DNA of 34,800 nt from Clostridiales bacterium (GCA_017428155.1 JAFRRJ010000018.1:1-34800); one strand, 5' to 3'; shown: positions 1-8,190, counted from the first letter of the stretch. Notes: a model not told the origin generated them from the letters alone. A program made the numbers and translations.

Positions 1-135
1 CTCGAAGGCCTTAATAACAAGATAAAAGTAGCCAAACGAGTTGGCTACGGATTCCGTGACGATGACTATTTTTTTACTCTTGTTAGATACATTACTCTAC
101 CTAAAAACTTTATGCTATTCCCACAAAATACGTGA
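1..135 (+). CDS. ISL3-family transposase, C-terminal end (cut by window edge)
   Basis: Frame 1 is open from the first base to a TGA at 133-135 and encodes the last 44 residues of a transposase. The segment EGLNNKIKVAKRVGYGFRD is the hallmark end of the ISL3 DDE catalytic domain, where the final catalytic Glu lies in the E-G-x-N-x-K-I-K motif. The protein would act as a cut-and-paste transposase on its own terminal repeats. Only the tail is visible, so I cannot say whether the gene is intact upstream. The frame is clean to the stop, with no sign of decay in this piece. Confidence 0.85.
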   Translation, partial: LEGLNNKIKVAKRVGYGFRDDDYFFTLVRYITLPKNFMLFPQNT

Positions 136-141
136 AGAGCC
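1..141 (+). mobile_element. Right end of an ISL3-type insertion sequence
   Basis: The transposase stop codon lies just inside a candidate terminal repeat. Read inward from 141, the minus strand begins GGCTCTTCACG, and ISL3-family ends characteristically start GGCTCT or GGNTCTT. The matching left end and the target duplication lie outside the window, so the boundary at 141 is an inference. Confidence 0.55.
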
Positions 142-194
142 AACTTTTTTGCCGAAAATGTTGGAACAAATGTTGGATTTTGCTTAATTCCTAC

Positions 195-234
195 TTTTTT
201 CCAACTTTTTATGCAAAAAAGTTGGAAGAAAAAT
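195..234. terminator. A/T-rich hairpin downstream of the IS
   Basis: Arms TTTTTCCAACTTTTT and AAAAAAGTTGGAAGAAAAA face each other across a short ATGC loop. Poly-T or poly-A flanks on both sides make it plausible as a bidirectional intrinsic terminator insulating the IS from the chromosome. A partial copy of the GTTGG/CCAAC theme also occurs at about 140-175. Confidence 0.5.
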
Positions 235-321
235 AGCATTTAATGTGACACCGAGCATTGAAGCAGACACCATCAAAAAGTGCTTCCGCTCCGTGAACCG
301 GAATCCGCCTCCCTCCCAAGA

Positions 322-354
322 TAAAAAAGAGCTGCCTCACATACATGAGACAGC
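322..354 (-). terminator. Intrinsic terminator of the TSCPD gene
   Basis: On the minus strand GCTGtCTCA and TGAGgCAGC form a stem around a TGTATG loop, followed by CTCTTTTTTAT. It sits about 30 bases after the stop of the minus-strand gene at 384-632. Confidence 0.75.
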
Positions 355-383
355 CCCCTTAAATTCTGATTTGTATTCTTTCT

Positions 384-632
384 TCAGATGGCGTTCTCGT
401 CGATCGCTCTGGCGAACTGGTCGGCGCAGGATGTGCCCTTCATGCCGCAGGTGTTTCCTCTTAAGATATCGGCAACCTCTTTAGCGTCCTTACCTTCAAC
501 AAGTCTTCCGATCGCCTTCAGATTGCCGTTGCAGCCGCCGATAAAACGGACGTTATGAAGCTTACCGTCCTCAATATCAAAATCTATCTGCATAGCGCAT
601 ACGCCTTTGGGGCTGAATGATACGTGTTGCAT
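384..632 (-). CDS. TIGR03905-family TSCPD domain protein
   Basis: This is a small 82-residue protein of the four-cysteine TSCPD family (TIGR03905), which is common in Clostridia and of unknown biochemical function. TSCPD domains also occur at the C-terminus of ribonucleotide reductases, so a metal- or nucleotide-related role is possible but unproven. The core GGCNGNLKAIGRLVEGK and the later CGMKGTSCADQ carry the family cysteines, with another in KGVCAMQ. An in-frame ATG at 638 exists, but the GGGAG on the minus strand is only 2 bases from it and about 8 bases from the ATG at 632, so 632 is preferred. It is a single gene, divergent from the GNAT gene and followed by a good terminator. Confidence 0.85.
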   Translation of the reverse strand: MQHVSFSPKGVCAMQIDFDIEDGKLHNVRFIGGCNGNLKAIGRLVEGKDAKEVADILRGNTCGMKGTSCADQFARAIDENAI

Positions 633-726
633 GTGCATTTCTCCCTCATGTTTATTTCATACTATTATACTCTGATTTTATGTGTATCATTATTGTATTC
701 TCGAAAAGAACCAGAGAGGAACATGC

Positions 727-1218
727 ATGGAATTTATAAAGCTCGATCCCGCTGATAAGGATGCAATAAAGGAAATGTCTGATATGGCGACCGCCATTGT
801 GCGTGAACACTATGATCCCATAATAGGCAGGGAGCAAAATGATTACATGCTCAAAATGTTCCAGTCGGAAGAAGCCATCACAGAGCAGTTAGAGAACGGA
901 TATAACTACTGCTTCGTAAAAGAGGGCGGCAGGAATGCGGGATTCATGGCTTACTATAAAAGAGAGAATGCCCTTTACTTGAGCAAGTTCTACCTGTACA
1001 AGGATATGCGGGGCAAAGGGTTTTCGAGAACGATGATGGAGTATTTAAAGACCAAAGCAAAAGAGCTCGGCCTTAACAGGATCGAGCTCAATGTAAACAA
1101 AAATAATGATTCCAAGTATGTTTATGAGAAGCTTGGCTTTACGGTGGCGTGGCTTGAGAAGAACGACATCGGCAACGGCTTTTACATGGACGATTATGTA
1201 TACGCTCTGGAATTCTGA
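727..1218 (+). CDS. GNAT-family N-acetyltransferase
   Basis: The 163-residue protein spans a full GNAT domain, which transfers an acetyl group from acetyl-CoA to an amine substrate in the cytoplasm. The acetyl-CoA pyrophosphate loop is seen in YKDMRGKGFSRTMMEYL (motif A, R-G-x-G-x-S). It is followed by the motif B region IELNVNKNNDSKYVYEKLGF, with the typical N-x-x-x-x-x-x-Y-x-K-x-G-F ending. The frame is open from 682, but AGAGAGGA at 713-720 sits 6 bases before the ATG at 727, which fixes that start. The substrate cannot be told from sequence. The gene converges on mgtE with about 30 bases between their stops. Confidence 0.85.
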   Translation: MEFIKLDPADKDAIKEMSDMATAIVREHYDPIIGREQNDYMLKMFQSEEAITEQLENGYNYCFVKEGGRNAGFMAYYKRENALYLSKFYLYKDMRGKGFSRTMMEYLKTKAKELGLNRIELNVNKNNDSKYVYEKLGFTVAWLEKNDIGNGFYMDDYVYALEF

Positions 1219-1250
1219 GCGCATTTAACACTGTTACAAAGCCTGTTTCT

Positions 1251-2645
1251 TCAGAAATTCATCACGTTGATCAGCAGTATCCAGCTTATTCCGTAATAGC
1301 AAGCGACTGCAACGAGGTCGTTGAGCGTTGTGATCAGGGGACCGGACGCAACAGCCGGGTCGATCTTGATGCGCTTGAAGAACAGCGGGATCAAAGTGCC
1401 GATGATGCTCGAGCAGATCATGGAGATCAGCAAAGCTACGCCGATACATCCGCTGACAGCAAATGCGAATGCGGGCTCGCGCTGCTTTATGACCATCAGA
1501 TAAATACCGATCAGGATTATGGAAACAACTCCGAGAATGAGACCTACTGAAAGACCGACTCTTGCTTCTTTGAAGACTAGCTTGAACTTCTGTCCGGCAG
1601 TCAGATTCTCATCTGTAAGAACCCTGATCGTGACAGCGAGCGACTGTGTGCCTACGTTACCTGCCATGTCCAGGATCAATGTCTGGAATGCCATAATTAT
1701 CGTAAGGTGCGCGATAATGCTTTCGAAAACACCTACAAAACTTGATACGAGCATACCGAGACATAACAGGATAAGGAGCCACGGCATTCTCTTCTTGATG
1801 CTCTCGCCCAGAGGTTCCTTGATATCTTCCTCTGCAATAAGTCCGGCGAACTTGACGTAGTCTTCACCGAGCTCATCATCGACTACCTCGACGATACTTT
1901 GTGATGTGATAACTCCTAATATCTTGTTGTCCTCATTGAGAACAGGGATCAAGTCCTCCGAATAATCCTTGAGCTTCTCGATACAGTCATCGATCTGCTC
2001 GTTAGCATAAACATAAGGGAACGACGTAACTATCAATGTGTTCAGGTCAGTCGTGCTCCTTGCGGTGATAAGGTCCTTTAAAGTAAGCGCGCCGTAGAAC
2101 AACCCTTCATCATCTTCAACAAAGAGCGTCGAGATGTTATCGTTCTCCTCCGCCTGTGTAACAAGCTCGGTCATAGCCTGTTTTACTGTGAGATCCAGAC
2201 CGATCTTGATGAAGTTGGCGGTCATCTTCGAACCGATCTCATCTTCATCGTAGGATGCGATGATGCTGATCTCCTGCCTGACCTCGGTATCGAGCGCTTC
2301 GATAATGAGACCTCTTCTCTCCTTCTCGAGCTCTCTTAAAACGTTTGCCGCCGTGTCGGTCTCAAGTTCAGAGATGACTGCCGCAGCACGTCTTATATCC
2401 ATCTCGCCGATGTAAGCACTTACCTGGTCTTCCTCCAGGCACTCGAATGCTTCGGCAAGCAAAGTCTTGCCGCAGACTCTGAAGAACTTCTTGCGCTCTT
2501 TATCGTCAAGCTCTTCAAGGATCTGAGCAATATCACTTGCGTGATAATCTTCCAGTTTGTAGTGAATTACCCTCGGGGAATCGTTACCCCTTATGATCGA
2601 GATTATCTCGTCCTGATAATCTCTTCTAATCTCTTTCTCTGCCAT
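1251..2645 (-). CDS. mgtE: Magnesium transporter MgtE
   Basis: At 464 residues this is a full-length MgtE, a homodimeric Mg2+-selective channel of the cytoplasmic membrane gated by cytosolic Mg2+. The order is an N-terminal helical MgtE_N domain (about 1-130), a CBS pair (about 135-255, with VKQAMTELVTQ and DLIPVLNEDNKILGVIT), then five membrane helices. The pore signature DMAGNVGTQSLAVTIRVL is present. So is the conserved acidic residue in GPLITTLNDLVAVACY, which is expected to line the ion path. The frame runs upstream to 2711, but that part overlaps the leader terminator. CAGGAGGG sits about 7 bases before the ATG at 2645, fixing the start. Expression is probably set by the structured leader at 2684-2879. 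Confidence 0.95.
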   Translation of the reverse strand: MAEKEIRRDYQDEIISIIRGNDSPRVIHYKLEDYHASDIAQILEELDDKERKKFFRVCGKTLLAEAFECLEEDQVSAYIGEMDIRRAAAVISELETDTAANVLRELEKERRGLIIEALDTEVRQEISIIASYDEDEIGSKMTANFIKIGLDLTVKQAMTELVTQAEENDNISTLFVEDDEGLFYGALTLKDLITARSTTDLNTLIVTSFPYVYANEQIDDCIEKLKDYSEDLIPVLNEDNKILGVITSQSIVEVVDDELGEDYVKFAGLIAEEDIKEPLGESIKKRMPWLLILLCLGMLVSSFVGVFESIIAHLTIIMAFQTLILDMAGNVGTQSLAVTIRVLTDENLTAGQKFKLVFKEARVGLSVGLILGVVSIILIGIYLMVIKQREPAFAFAVSGCIGVALLISMICSSIIGTLIPLFFKRIKIDPAVASGPLITTLNDLVAVACYYGISWILLINVMNF

Positions 2646-2683
2646 TTGTTTCCCTCCTGAAAAGATAAACAAACGACGGGAAC

Positions 2684-2717
2684 AAAAAACCTCTGCAGTA
2701 CTTATGACCAACAGAGG
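2684..2717 (-). terminator. Leader (attenuator) terminator ahead of mgtE
   Basis: On the minus strand CCTCTG (2717-2712) and CAGAGG (2695-2690) form a perfect 6-bp stem, directly followed by TTTTTT (2689-2684). It lies about 40 bases before the mgtE start and downstream of its promoter. It can therefore only act as a conditional stop within the mgtE leader. Confidence 0.8.
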
Positions 2718-2879
2718 AGACGATACATCATTTAATCCTTAAGGTCCGATACGGTCATCGCCTGGCGCTTTAAGGAACAAAGGATATTTCGGCCGCGTTT
2801 CCCCCGTTTGTCGCAACTGTCACCAGCGTCCACCGTATTCACCTCACTTTTATCAATGGGATTGGGGATTCTTTCCCCG
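2718..2879 (-). ncRNA. Structured mgtE leader, candidate riboswitch of unassigned class
   Basis: The minus-strand leader folds into a closed element. ATACGGT (2838-2832) pairs with ACCGTAT (2755-2749). Inside it, CGCTGG (2828-2823) pairs with CCAGgCG (2765-2759, one bulge). The enclosed part holds a GCG/CGC stem around a G-rich run (2805-2801) and a CTTT/AAAG hairpin. The segment AACGGGGGA (2808-2800) can form nine continuous pairs, two of them wobbles, with TCCTCTGTT (2718-2710). That would destroy the downstream terminator, so an antiterminator is available. The gene context suggests Mg2+ sensing. I do not see the conserved M-box (ykoK) core segments I remember, and no other class fits, so the class is left open. 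Confidence 0.6.
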
Positions 2880-2885
2880 TCCGAA

Positions 2886-2914
2886 ATTCTATCACGCTAA
2901 AGTGTGTTTGTTAA
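2886..2914 (-). promoter_or_regulatory. Promoter of the mgtE leader transcript
   Basis: The minus strand carries TTAACA (2914-2909), a 17-base spacer, and TAGAAT (2891-2886). The predicted start near 2879 gives a leader of about 235 bases. Confidence 0.75.
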
Positions 2915-2940
2915 CCCCGTAAATGCCCGTTTTGCTATAT

Positions 2941-2972
2941 TTTTTCGGGCACTTCCGAAAAACTGTTATAAT
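2941..2972 (+). promoter_or_regulatory. Extended -10 promoter with an overlapping palindrome
   Basis: TGTTATAAT (2964-2972) is an extended -10 with no good -35. Just upstream, TTTTTCGG and CCGAAAAA (2941-2962) form a perfect 8-bp inverted repeat around GCACTT, occupying the -35 to spacer region, where a regulator could bind. A start near 2979 gives a 25-base leader for the gene at 3004. Confidence 0.55.
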
Positions 2973-3003
2973 AGGCAGCGGAATAATCAAGGGAGATTTA
3001 GAT

Positions 3004-4557
3004 ATGATCCATTTCGGTTTCTCATACGTCGGACTCATCTACCTCATAATGCTGTTCGTGCCCAACGGTATCTGGGCCAAAAACCGGCCTCAAGGTTATG
3101 AGGAGGACGCGAAAAGAGAGAGTAAGATCCTTCTTGCTTTTGAGCGCACGGGCGAAGTCCTTCTTACATGCCTTGCGTTGATCTTCAAGGATACCAACAT
3201 CCGCCCGGGCTCCTGGTGGCTCGGCTGGCTCATCTTATCGTTCGCCGCGATGGTCCTCTATGAGATCTACTGGATAAGATATTTCAGGAGCTCGAAAACA
3301 CTTCCCGACATGTATTCGTCTATCGCAGGCTTCCCCGTGGCAGGCGCATCCATGCCCGTCATCGCATTCTTCTTTCTCGGCATCTACGCGTCAAACATCT
3401 TCCTTATCATAGCTTCAGTCATAATGGGCATCGGCCACATCGGCATCCATATTCAGCACAGAAAGATAGCAGGCATCACTTCAAAGAAGAGCAAAGCTTT
3501 AAAGATCGTCCTCGCCGTGATTCAGGTAATGGTTGCCATCCCCGTGTTCATTATCGTCGTGATATCCGTGTTCCTTGTAGCTAAGAGGAACATCAATTAT
3601 CTGTCATGCATCATCAGCACTTCTACGGGAATCGACGAACAGACTTATGTCGACATCCACGGAACACAGCAGTTCATCTCCATCCGCGGCAAGGATAAGA
3701 CGAACCCCGTAATCTTATTTCTTCACGGCGGACCGATGACTCCCGACGGGTTCCTGTCCTATACATACGCTAACGATCTAATAGATGACTACACCTTCGT
3801 GTGCTGGGATCAGAGAGGCTGCGGAAGAACGTATTTTGCGAATCCCGGCATCGCCAAGGACACCATCTCCTTCGATCAGGCACTGATGGATGTCGAGGAA
3901 ATGGTCGACTACCTCTGCGACAGGTTCGGTCAGGATAAAATCATAATCATGGGACATTCTTACGGAACGATATTAGGTGCAAGATATGTTTATGAGCACC
4001 CCCGGAAAGTCGCCGCCTACATAGGCGTCGGTCAGTTCATAAATGCGAAGAAATCACTTGATACCGAATATGAAGACGCGCTCGCTCTGGCAAAAGCTGC
4101 AGGCGACGACACGACCTACATGGAGCTCGCCTACAAAGACTATATGGAAGACCCTTCTGTATACAATCATGACCAGATCGTTTCTTACTGCAGGACATAC
4201 CATCCTGAACAGGATTCATCTGATATTTATCTGGCAGCGGCAACCTCGCCTTATCTTGCAACAGATGATGTCAGATGGCACTTTAAGATGGCTTTCCCGG
4301 AGGTCGTTCAGGAGGTCGGCATCGAGCTTGTCTTTACGAGCAATATCATCGATCTGTCGTCACAGACCGACTACAAAGTTCCGGTGTATTTCATCTCCGG
4401 CGCAAACGACTGGACATGCTCTTATGTACTCATGGCTGAATACGCTGACAGGATCGGCGCGGATTACCTGTTGATCGAAGGTGCGGGGCATGCGGTCCAG
4501 ACTGACAAGCCGCACGAGTTTTCGCACGCGGTAAAAGAATTTCTTAAGACTATATAA
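3004..4557 (+). CDS. Membrane-anchored alpha/beta hydrolase (prolyl iminopeptidase-like, S33)
   Basis: The 517-residue protein joins an N-terminal membrane part to a C-terminal alpha/beta hydrolase. There are about five or six hydrophobic segments within residues 5-193. The hydrolase has HGGP at 241-244 (oxyanion motif of the prolyl iminopeptidase group), WDQRGCGRT at 268-276, nucleophile elbow GHSYG with Ser319, Asp469 in GANDW and His496 in GAGHAV. The triad is complete, so an active serine hydrolase or peptidase is expected. The catalytic domain's side of the membrane is not clear. The frame opens at 2923, but GGGAG at 2991-2995 serves the ATG at 3004, and the promoter -10 lies between the two. 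The substrate is unknown. Confidence 0.85.
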   Translation: MIHFGFSYVGLIYLIMLFVPNGIWAKNRPQGYEEDAKRESKILLAFERTGEVLLTCLALIFKDTNIRPGSWWLGWLILSFAAMVLYEIYWIRYFRSSKTLPDMYSSIAGFPVAGASMPVIAFFFLGIYASNIFLIIASVIMGIGHIGIHIQHRKIAGITSKKSKALKIVLAVIQVMVAIPVFIIVVISVFLVAKRNINYLSCIISTSTGIDEQTYVDIHGTQQFISIRGKDKTNPVILFLHGGPMTPDGFLSYTYANDLIDDYTFVCWDQRGCGRTYFANPGIAKDTISFDQALMDVEEMVDYLCDRFGQDKIIIMGHSYGTILGARYVYEHPRKVAAYIGVGQFINAKKSLDTEYEDALALAKAAGDDTTYMELAYKDYMEDPSVYNHDQIVSYCRTYHPEQDSSDIYLAAATSPYLATDDVRWHFKMAFPEVVQEVGIELVFTSNIIDLSSQTDYKVPVYFISGANDWTCSYVLMAEYADRIGADYLLIEGAGHAVQTDKPHEFSHAVKEFLKTI

Positions 4558-4601
4558 TTCTTTACGCTGCCAAATCAGGTTTGGTCTTATGAGGTTACCC
4601 C

Positions 4602-5729
4602 TTAAGCTTCGAATTTCTCTACGCCTTCCTTGAGGATCGTAATGATCGGAAGATGCTGGGGACAGACGCCCTCGCACTGGCCGCACTCGATACAGTCGGA
4701 AGCTTTGCCGTTGCCGTCTCTTGCGACCAGACCGTTATAGAAGAAATTAGGTCTCATGTCGCCCGGGAACTTACGCTTTGTATTGATGGCGCTGATAACG
4801 TCAGGAATACTGATGCTCATCGGGCATCCGTCAACGCAGTATCTGCATGCCGTACAGCCGACCTGCTCAACGCGGAACATTACTTCGATGACCTTGTCGA
4901 TCGCAGCGCGCTCCTCATCTGACAGCGGCTCGAAATTCTTGAAAGTATTCATGTTGTCGTCCATCTGATCCTGTGTGGTCATGCCGCTCAGGATAGTGGT
5001 AACGCCCGGAAGGCTGCCTGCAAAACGGAAAGCCCATGAAGCGACAGACTTGTCAGGACGTACACTCTTTAAGATCTCCGTACACTCATCGTCGTGATTT
5101 GCGAGCTTGCCGCCCTTGCAGGGTTCCATTACGATGATCGGAATATTTCTCTCGGACAGGATCTTATAAAGCTCACCGGAATGAACGAGCGGATTGTCCC
5201 AGTCGGCATAGTTGAGCTGAATTTGAACGAACTCGATCTCGGGATGATTGTTGAGGATCTCAACGAGCAGGCCCGGAGTTCCGTGGAATGAGAAGCCGAA
5301 GTGCTTGATCTTGCCTTCCGCTCTCTTCTCTATGCCCCAGTTGAAGCAGTCGTACTTAACATATGTGTCGTAATTGTTGCCGTCTTCAATGCTGTGGAGC
5401 AGATAGAAATCGAAGTAGTCAACTCCGCATCTGTCGAGCTGCTCTTCGAAGATCTTGTCCCTGTCTTCAAAGGAATGAATGCTCCACGCGGGAAGTTTTG
5501 TCGCGAGGGTAAAGGATTCTCTCGGATGGCGCTTCACAATAGCTTCCTTGACGGTCTTCTCTGAGTTGCCGCCATGGTATACGTAAGCAGTATCAAAGTA
5601 GTTGAATCCGGCATCCAGATAGCTGTCCACCATCCTGCATACCTTATCAAGATCAATGACTCCGTCAGTCTCAGGCAGTCTCATAAGACCAAAACCAATC
5701 TTGGGCATCTTGCTTACATCAATGCTCAT
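4602..5729 (-). CDS. Aldo/keto reductase with C-terminal 4Fe-4S domain
   Basis: The 375-residue protein has an NADPH-type aldo/keto reductase barrel (residues 1 to about 285). Visible are GFGLMRLPE, the catalytic Asp-Tyr pair in FDTAYVYHGG, the Lys in LATKLPAWS, and His in YLLHSIEDG. The C-terminal ferredoxin-like part has CTACRYCVDGCP and CIECGQCEGVCP, two sets of four cysteines expected to hold two 4Fe-4S clusters. This AKR-ferredoxin architecture is widespread in anaerobes; the physiological substrate is usually unknown. TAGGAGGTG lies 6 bases before the ATG. The gene converges with the hydrolase gene and has its own extended -10 promoter. Confidence 0.92.
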   Translation of the reverse strand: MSIDVSKMPKIGFGLMRLPETDGVIDLDKVCRMVDSYLDAGFNYFDTAYVYHGGNSEKTVKEAIVKRHPRESFTLATKLPAWSIHSFEDRDKIFEEQLDRCGVDYFDFYLLHSIEDGNNYDTYVKYDCFNWGIEKRAEGKIKHFGFSFHGTPGLLVEILNNHPEIEFVQIQLNYADWDNPLVHSGELYKILSERNIPIIVMEPCKGGKLANHDDECTEILKSVRPDKSVASWAFRFAGSLPGVTTILSGMTTQDQMDDNMNTFKNFEPLSDEERAAIDKVIEVMFRVEQVGCTACRYCVDGCPMSISIPDVISAINTKRKFPGDMRPNFFYNGLVARDGNGKASDCIECGQCEGVCPQHLPIITILKEGVEKFEA

Positions 5730-5759
5730 AGCAACACCTCCTAATGGATTTATGCTTAG

Positions 5760-5768
5760 ATTATAACA
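5760..5768 (-). promoter_or_regulatory. Extended -10 promoter of the AKR gene
   Basis: The minus strand reads TGTTATAAT (5768-5760), an extended -10 without a recognisable -35. The predicted start near 5753 leaves a short leader containing the GGAGGTG ribosome site. Confidence 0.6.
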
Positions 5769-5809
5769 AGGGTTTTGAGCAGTGCTGCCATGTTGTGGTG
5801 AAAAATGTG

Positions 5810-5827
5810 TTTTCGCGCGCTCGAAAA
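5810..5827. repeat. Palindromic motif TTTTCGCGCGCTCGAAAA
   Basis: This 18-base inverted-repeat motif (TTTTCG/CGAAAA arms) lies about 45 bases upstream of the AKR -10. A near-identical copy lies at 8413-8430 upstream of the metY promoter. The CTCGAAAATAT ending also resembles a spacer in the 11 kb repeat array, so this may be a solitary or decayed repeat unit. Confidence 0.4.
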
Positions 5828-5860
5828 TATGACGTCCGCAAAACCTTCATCACTCCAATC

Positions 5861-5888
5861 AAAACGTCCGCCCCTAAAAGAGCGGACG
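5861..5888 (-). terminator. Terminator of the metY-cysK operon
   Basis: CGTCCGC (5865-5871) and GCGGACG (5882-5888) form a perfect 7-bp stem. On the minus strand it is followed by TTTTGATT, 30 bases beyond the cysK stop. Confidence 0.75.
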
Positions 5889-5919
5889 CTTCGGTTTTTA
5901 TGGCATATTTCTATTTAAA

Positions 5920-6852
5920 TTAATCCTGGAATAACGGTGTTGAGAGATATCTGTCACCTGTGTCAGGGAGCAGTGCGACGATCGTCTTGCCCTTGTTCTC
6001 AGGACGCTTAGCAAGTTCAATAGCTGCCCAGAGAGCCGCACCGGATGAGATGCCTACGAGAACGCCTTCGCTCTTGCCTAAGAGCTTGCCTGTTGCAAAT
6101 GCATCATCGTTGGAAACGGGGATGACCTCATCGTAAACAGCCGTATTGAGGACATCCGGTACAAAGCCTGCGCCGATACCCTGGATCTTGTGCGCACCGG
6201 CAGTGCCCTTACTCAAAACGGGAGAATCAGCAGGCTCGACTGCTACGACCTTTACAGATTCCTTCTGTGACTTTAAGAATTCACCTACACCTGTAACTGT
6301 TCCGCCTGTGCCTACGCCTGCAACGAAGATATCAACTTCGCCGTCTGTATCTTCCCAGATTTCGGGACCTGTAGTCTCTTTGTGAGCCTTCGGATTTGCC
6401 GGGTTAACGAACTGGCCTGCGATGATGCTGTTAGGGATCTCTTTCTGGAGTTCCTCAGCCTTTGCGATAGCGCCCTTCATGCCCTTTGCGCCTTCGGTGA
6501 GAACGAGTTCCGCACCGTAAGCCTTGATGAGCTGTCTTCTTTCAACGCTCATCGTCTCAGGCATTGTGATAATGAGTCTGTAACCCTTAGCAGCTGCAAC
6601 GGAAGCTAATCCGATACCTGTATTTCCGCTTGTAGGCTCGATGATGACACTGCCTTCCTTAAGTCTGCCGGAAGCTTCTGCGTCCTCGATGATCGCCTTA
6701 GCGATTCTGTCCTTGACGCTTCCTGCAGGATTGAAGTATTCGAGTTTTGCTACGAGCTTTGCTTCGAGACCTAAAGCCTTTTCGAGATGTGTGAGCTCAA
6801 GCAAAGGTGTCTTGCCGATAAGCTGGTCTGCTGATGTATAGATCTTAGTCAT
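5920..6852 (-). CDS. cysK: Cysteine synthase A (O-acetylserine sulfhydrylase)
   Basis: The 310-residue protein is a standard-length CysK. It makes L-cysteine from O-acetylserine and sulfide with pyridoxal phosphate, in the cytoplasm. The PLP lysine is Lys47 in NPAGSVKDR. The substrate loop [11 protein letters not shown] follows, and the phosphate-binding [10 protein letters not shown] lies in the middle. The C-terminal [11 protein letters not shown] and [12 protein letters not shown] are typical of the family. ACGGGAGGAATAATT precedes the ATG, giving an unambiguous start. It lies 57 bases after metY in the same direction, followed by a strong terminator, so the two form one operon using sulfide for amino acid synthesis. 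Control is probably through the leader region at 8191-8395. Confidence 0.95.
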   Translation of the reverse strand: MTKIYTSADQLIGKTPLLELTHLEKALGLEAKLVAKLEYFNPAGSVKDRIAKAIIEDAEASGRLKEGSVIIEPTSGNTGIGLASVAAAKGYRLIITMPETMSVERRQLIKAYGAELVLTEGAKGMKGAIAKAEELQKEIPNSIIAGQFVNPANPKAHKETTGPEIWEDTDGEVDIFVAGVGTGGTVTGVGEFLKSQKESVKVVAVEPADSPVLSKGTAGAHKIQGIGAGFVPDVLNTAVYDEVIPVSNDDAFATGKLLGKSEGVLVGISSGAALWAAIELAKRPENKGKTIVALLPDTGDRYLSTPLFQD

Positions 6853-6909
6853 AATTATTCCTCCCGTATGACTGCTAAGTGATTATTGTTTTTGTTGCTG
6901 AATATGAGA

Positions 6910-8190
6910 TCAGATTGCAGCAAAGCCCTTCTCGAGGTCTGCAATGATGTCATCGATGTGCTCTGTACCGATGGACAGACGGATCGTGCTCTGGTAGATG
7001 CCTACGCTGTTAAGCTCTTCCTCGGAAAGCTGTGAGTGGGTTGTGCTTGCCGGGTGTATAACAAGGCTCTTAACGTCTGCAACATTTGCGAGAAGTGAGA
7101 AGATCTCTAAGTTATCGATGAACTTGAATGCTTCTTCCTTGCCGCCCTTGATGTCGAATGTGAAGATCGATCCGCCACCGTTCGGGAAGTACTTCTTGTA
7201 TACTTCGTGATCAGGGTGATCAACGAGAGCAGGGTGATTTACCTTTGCTACCTTCGGGTGGTTCTTGAGATATTCTAACACTTTATTGGTGTTCTCAATG
7301 TGACGCTCTACTCTTAATGAGAGTGTCTCTGTGCCCTGAAGGAGAAGGAATGCTGCGAAAGGTGAGATGGAAGAACCTGTATCTCTCAAAAGGATTGCTC
7401 TGATGTATACAGCGAATGCAGCCTTGCCTGCAGCTTCTGTGAACTTAACGCCGTGATAGCTCGGGTTGGGTTCTGAGATCCAGGGATACTTGCCGGAAGC
7501 TGCCCAGTCGAAGTTGCCTGAATCAACGATAACGCCGCCCAATGTCGTGCCGTGGCCGCCGATGAACTTTGTTGCTGAATGAACTACGATATCTGCGCCG
7601 TATTCGATAGGTCTGATAAGGTAAGGTGTGCCGAATGTGTTATCGATTACGAGCGGGATGCCTGCTGCGTGAGCGATCTTTGCGAGCTCTGCGATATCCG
7701 GGATATCAGATGAAGGATTGCCCAGTGTCTCAATGTAGAGAGCCTTTGTGTTAGGTCTGATGGCAGCCTTTACCTCGTCCAGATCATGGATATTGACGAA
7801 TGTTGTCTCGATACCATAAAGAGGGAGTGTGTGAGCAAGAAGGTTCTCTGAACCGCCGTAGATCGTCTTCTGGGCTACGATGTGCTCGCCCTTTACTGCG
7901 AGAGCTTCGATAACATAAGTGATTGCCGCTGCGCCGGATGCTACTGCAAGTCCTGCAACGCCGCCTTCAAGTGCTGCGATTCTGTCTTCGAAAACGCCCT
8001 GTGTGGAGTTTGTAAGTCTTCCGTAGATGTTGCCTGCATCAGCAAGACCAAAGCGTGCTTCTGCGTGAGCTGAGTTATGGAAAACGTAAGAAGTGGTTGC
8101 GTAGATCGGCACTGCGCGTGCATCGGATGCGGGATCGGGTTGTTCCTGGCCTACGTGGAGCTGGAGAGTTTCAAATTTATAGTTAGACAT
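6910..8190 (-). CDS. metY: O-acetylhomoserine aminocarboxypropyltransferase (sulfhydrylase)
   Basis: The 426-residue PLP enzyme belongs to the Cys/Met metabolism family and has the length and inserts of MetY-type O-acetylhomoserine sulfhydrylases. These make homocysteine from O-acetylhomoserine and sulfide. Lys208 in VVHSATKFIGGHGTTLGG is the Schiff-base lysine. YGRLTNSTQGVFEDRIAALEGG, the VIDNTFGTPYLIRP segment and the C-terminal LVIHPASTTHSQLSEEEL are diagnostic. An AAAGGAA site lies about 10 bases before the ATG. It is the first structural gene of the metY-cysK operon and is preceded by a Cys-rich leader ORF that ends 23 bases upstream. Confidence 0.93.
   Translation of the reverse strand: MSNYKFETLQLHVGQEQPDPASDARAVPIYATTSYVFHNSAHAEARFGLADAGNIYGRLTNSTQGVFEDRIAALEGGVAGLAVASGAAAITYVIEALAVKGEHIVAQKTIYGGSENLLAHTLPLYGIETTFVNIHDLDEVKAAIRPNTKALYIETLGNPSSDIPDIAELAKIAHAAGIPLVIDNTFGTPYLIRPIEYGADIVVHSATKFIGGHGTTLGGVIVDSGNFDWAASGKYPWISEPNPSYHGVKFTEAAGKAAFAVYIRAILLRDTGSSISPFAAFLLLQGTETLSLRVERHIENTNKVLEYLKNHPKVAKVNHPALVDHPDHEVYKKYFPNGGGSIFTFDIKGGKEEAFKFIDNLEIFSLLANVADVKSLVIHPASTTHSQLSEEELNSVGIYQSTIRLSIGTEHIDDIIADLEKGFAAI

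Noticed and set aside
245..484. 79-residue plus-strand frame
   Set aside because: Low-complexity, basic, overlaps the TSCPD gene and its terminator on the other strand, and has no ribosome site.
682..726. Upstream start of the GNAT protein
   Set aside because: AGAGAGGA has ideal spacing to the ATG at 727, and the additional residues lie outside the domain.
2646..2711. N-terminal extension of MgtE starting at the TTG at 2711
   Set aside because: It would be encoded across the leader terminator, and a strong ribosome site serves the ATG at 2645.
2718..2879. Direct call of an M-box (ykoK) riboswitch upstream of mgtE
   Set aside because: The conserved M-box core segments as I know them are not seen; only promoter, stems and terminator are supported, so the class is left open.
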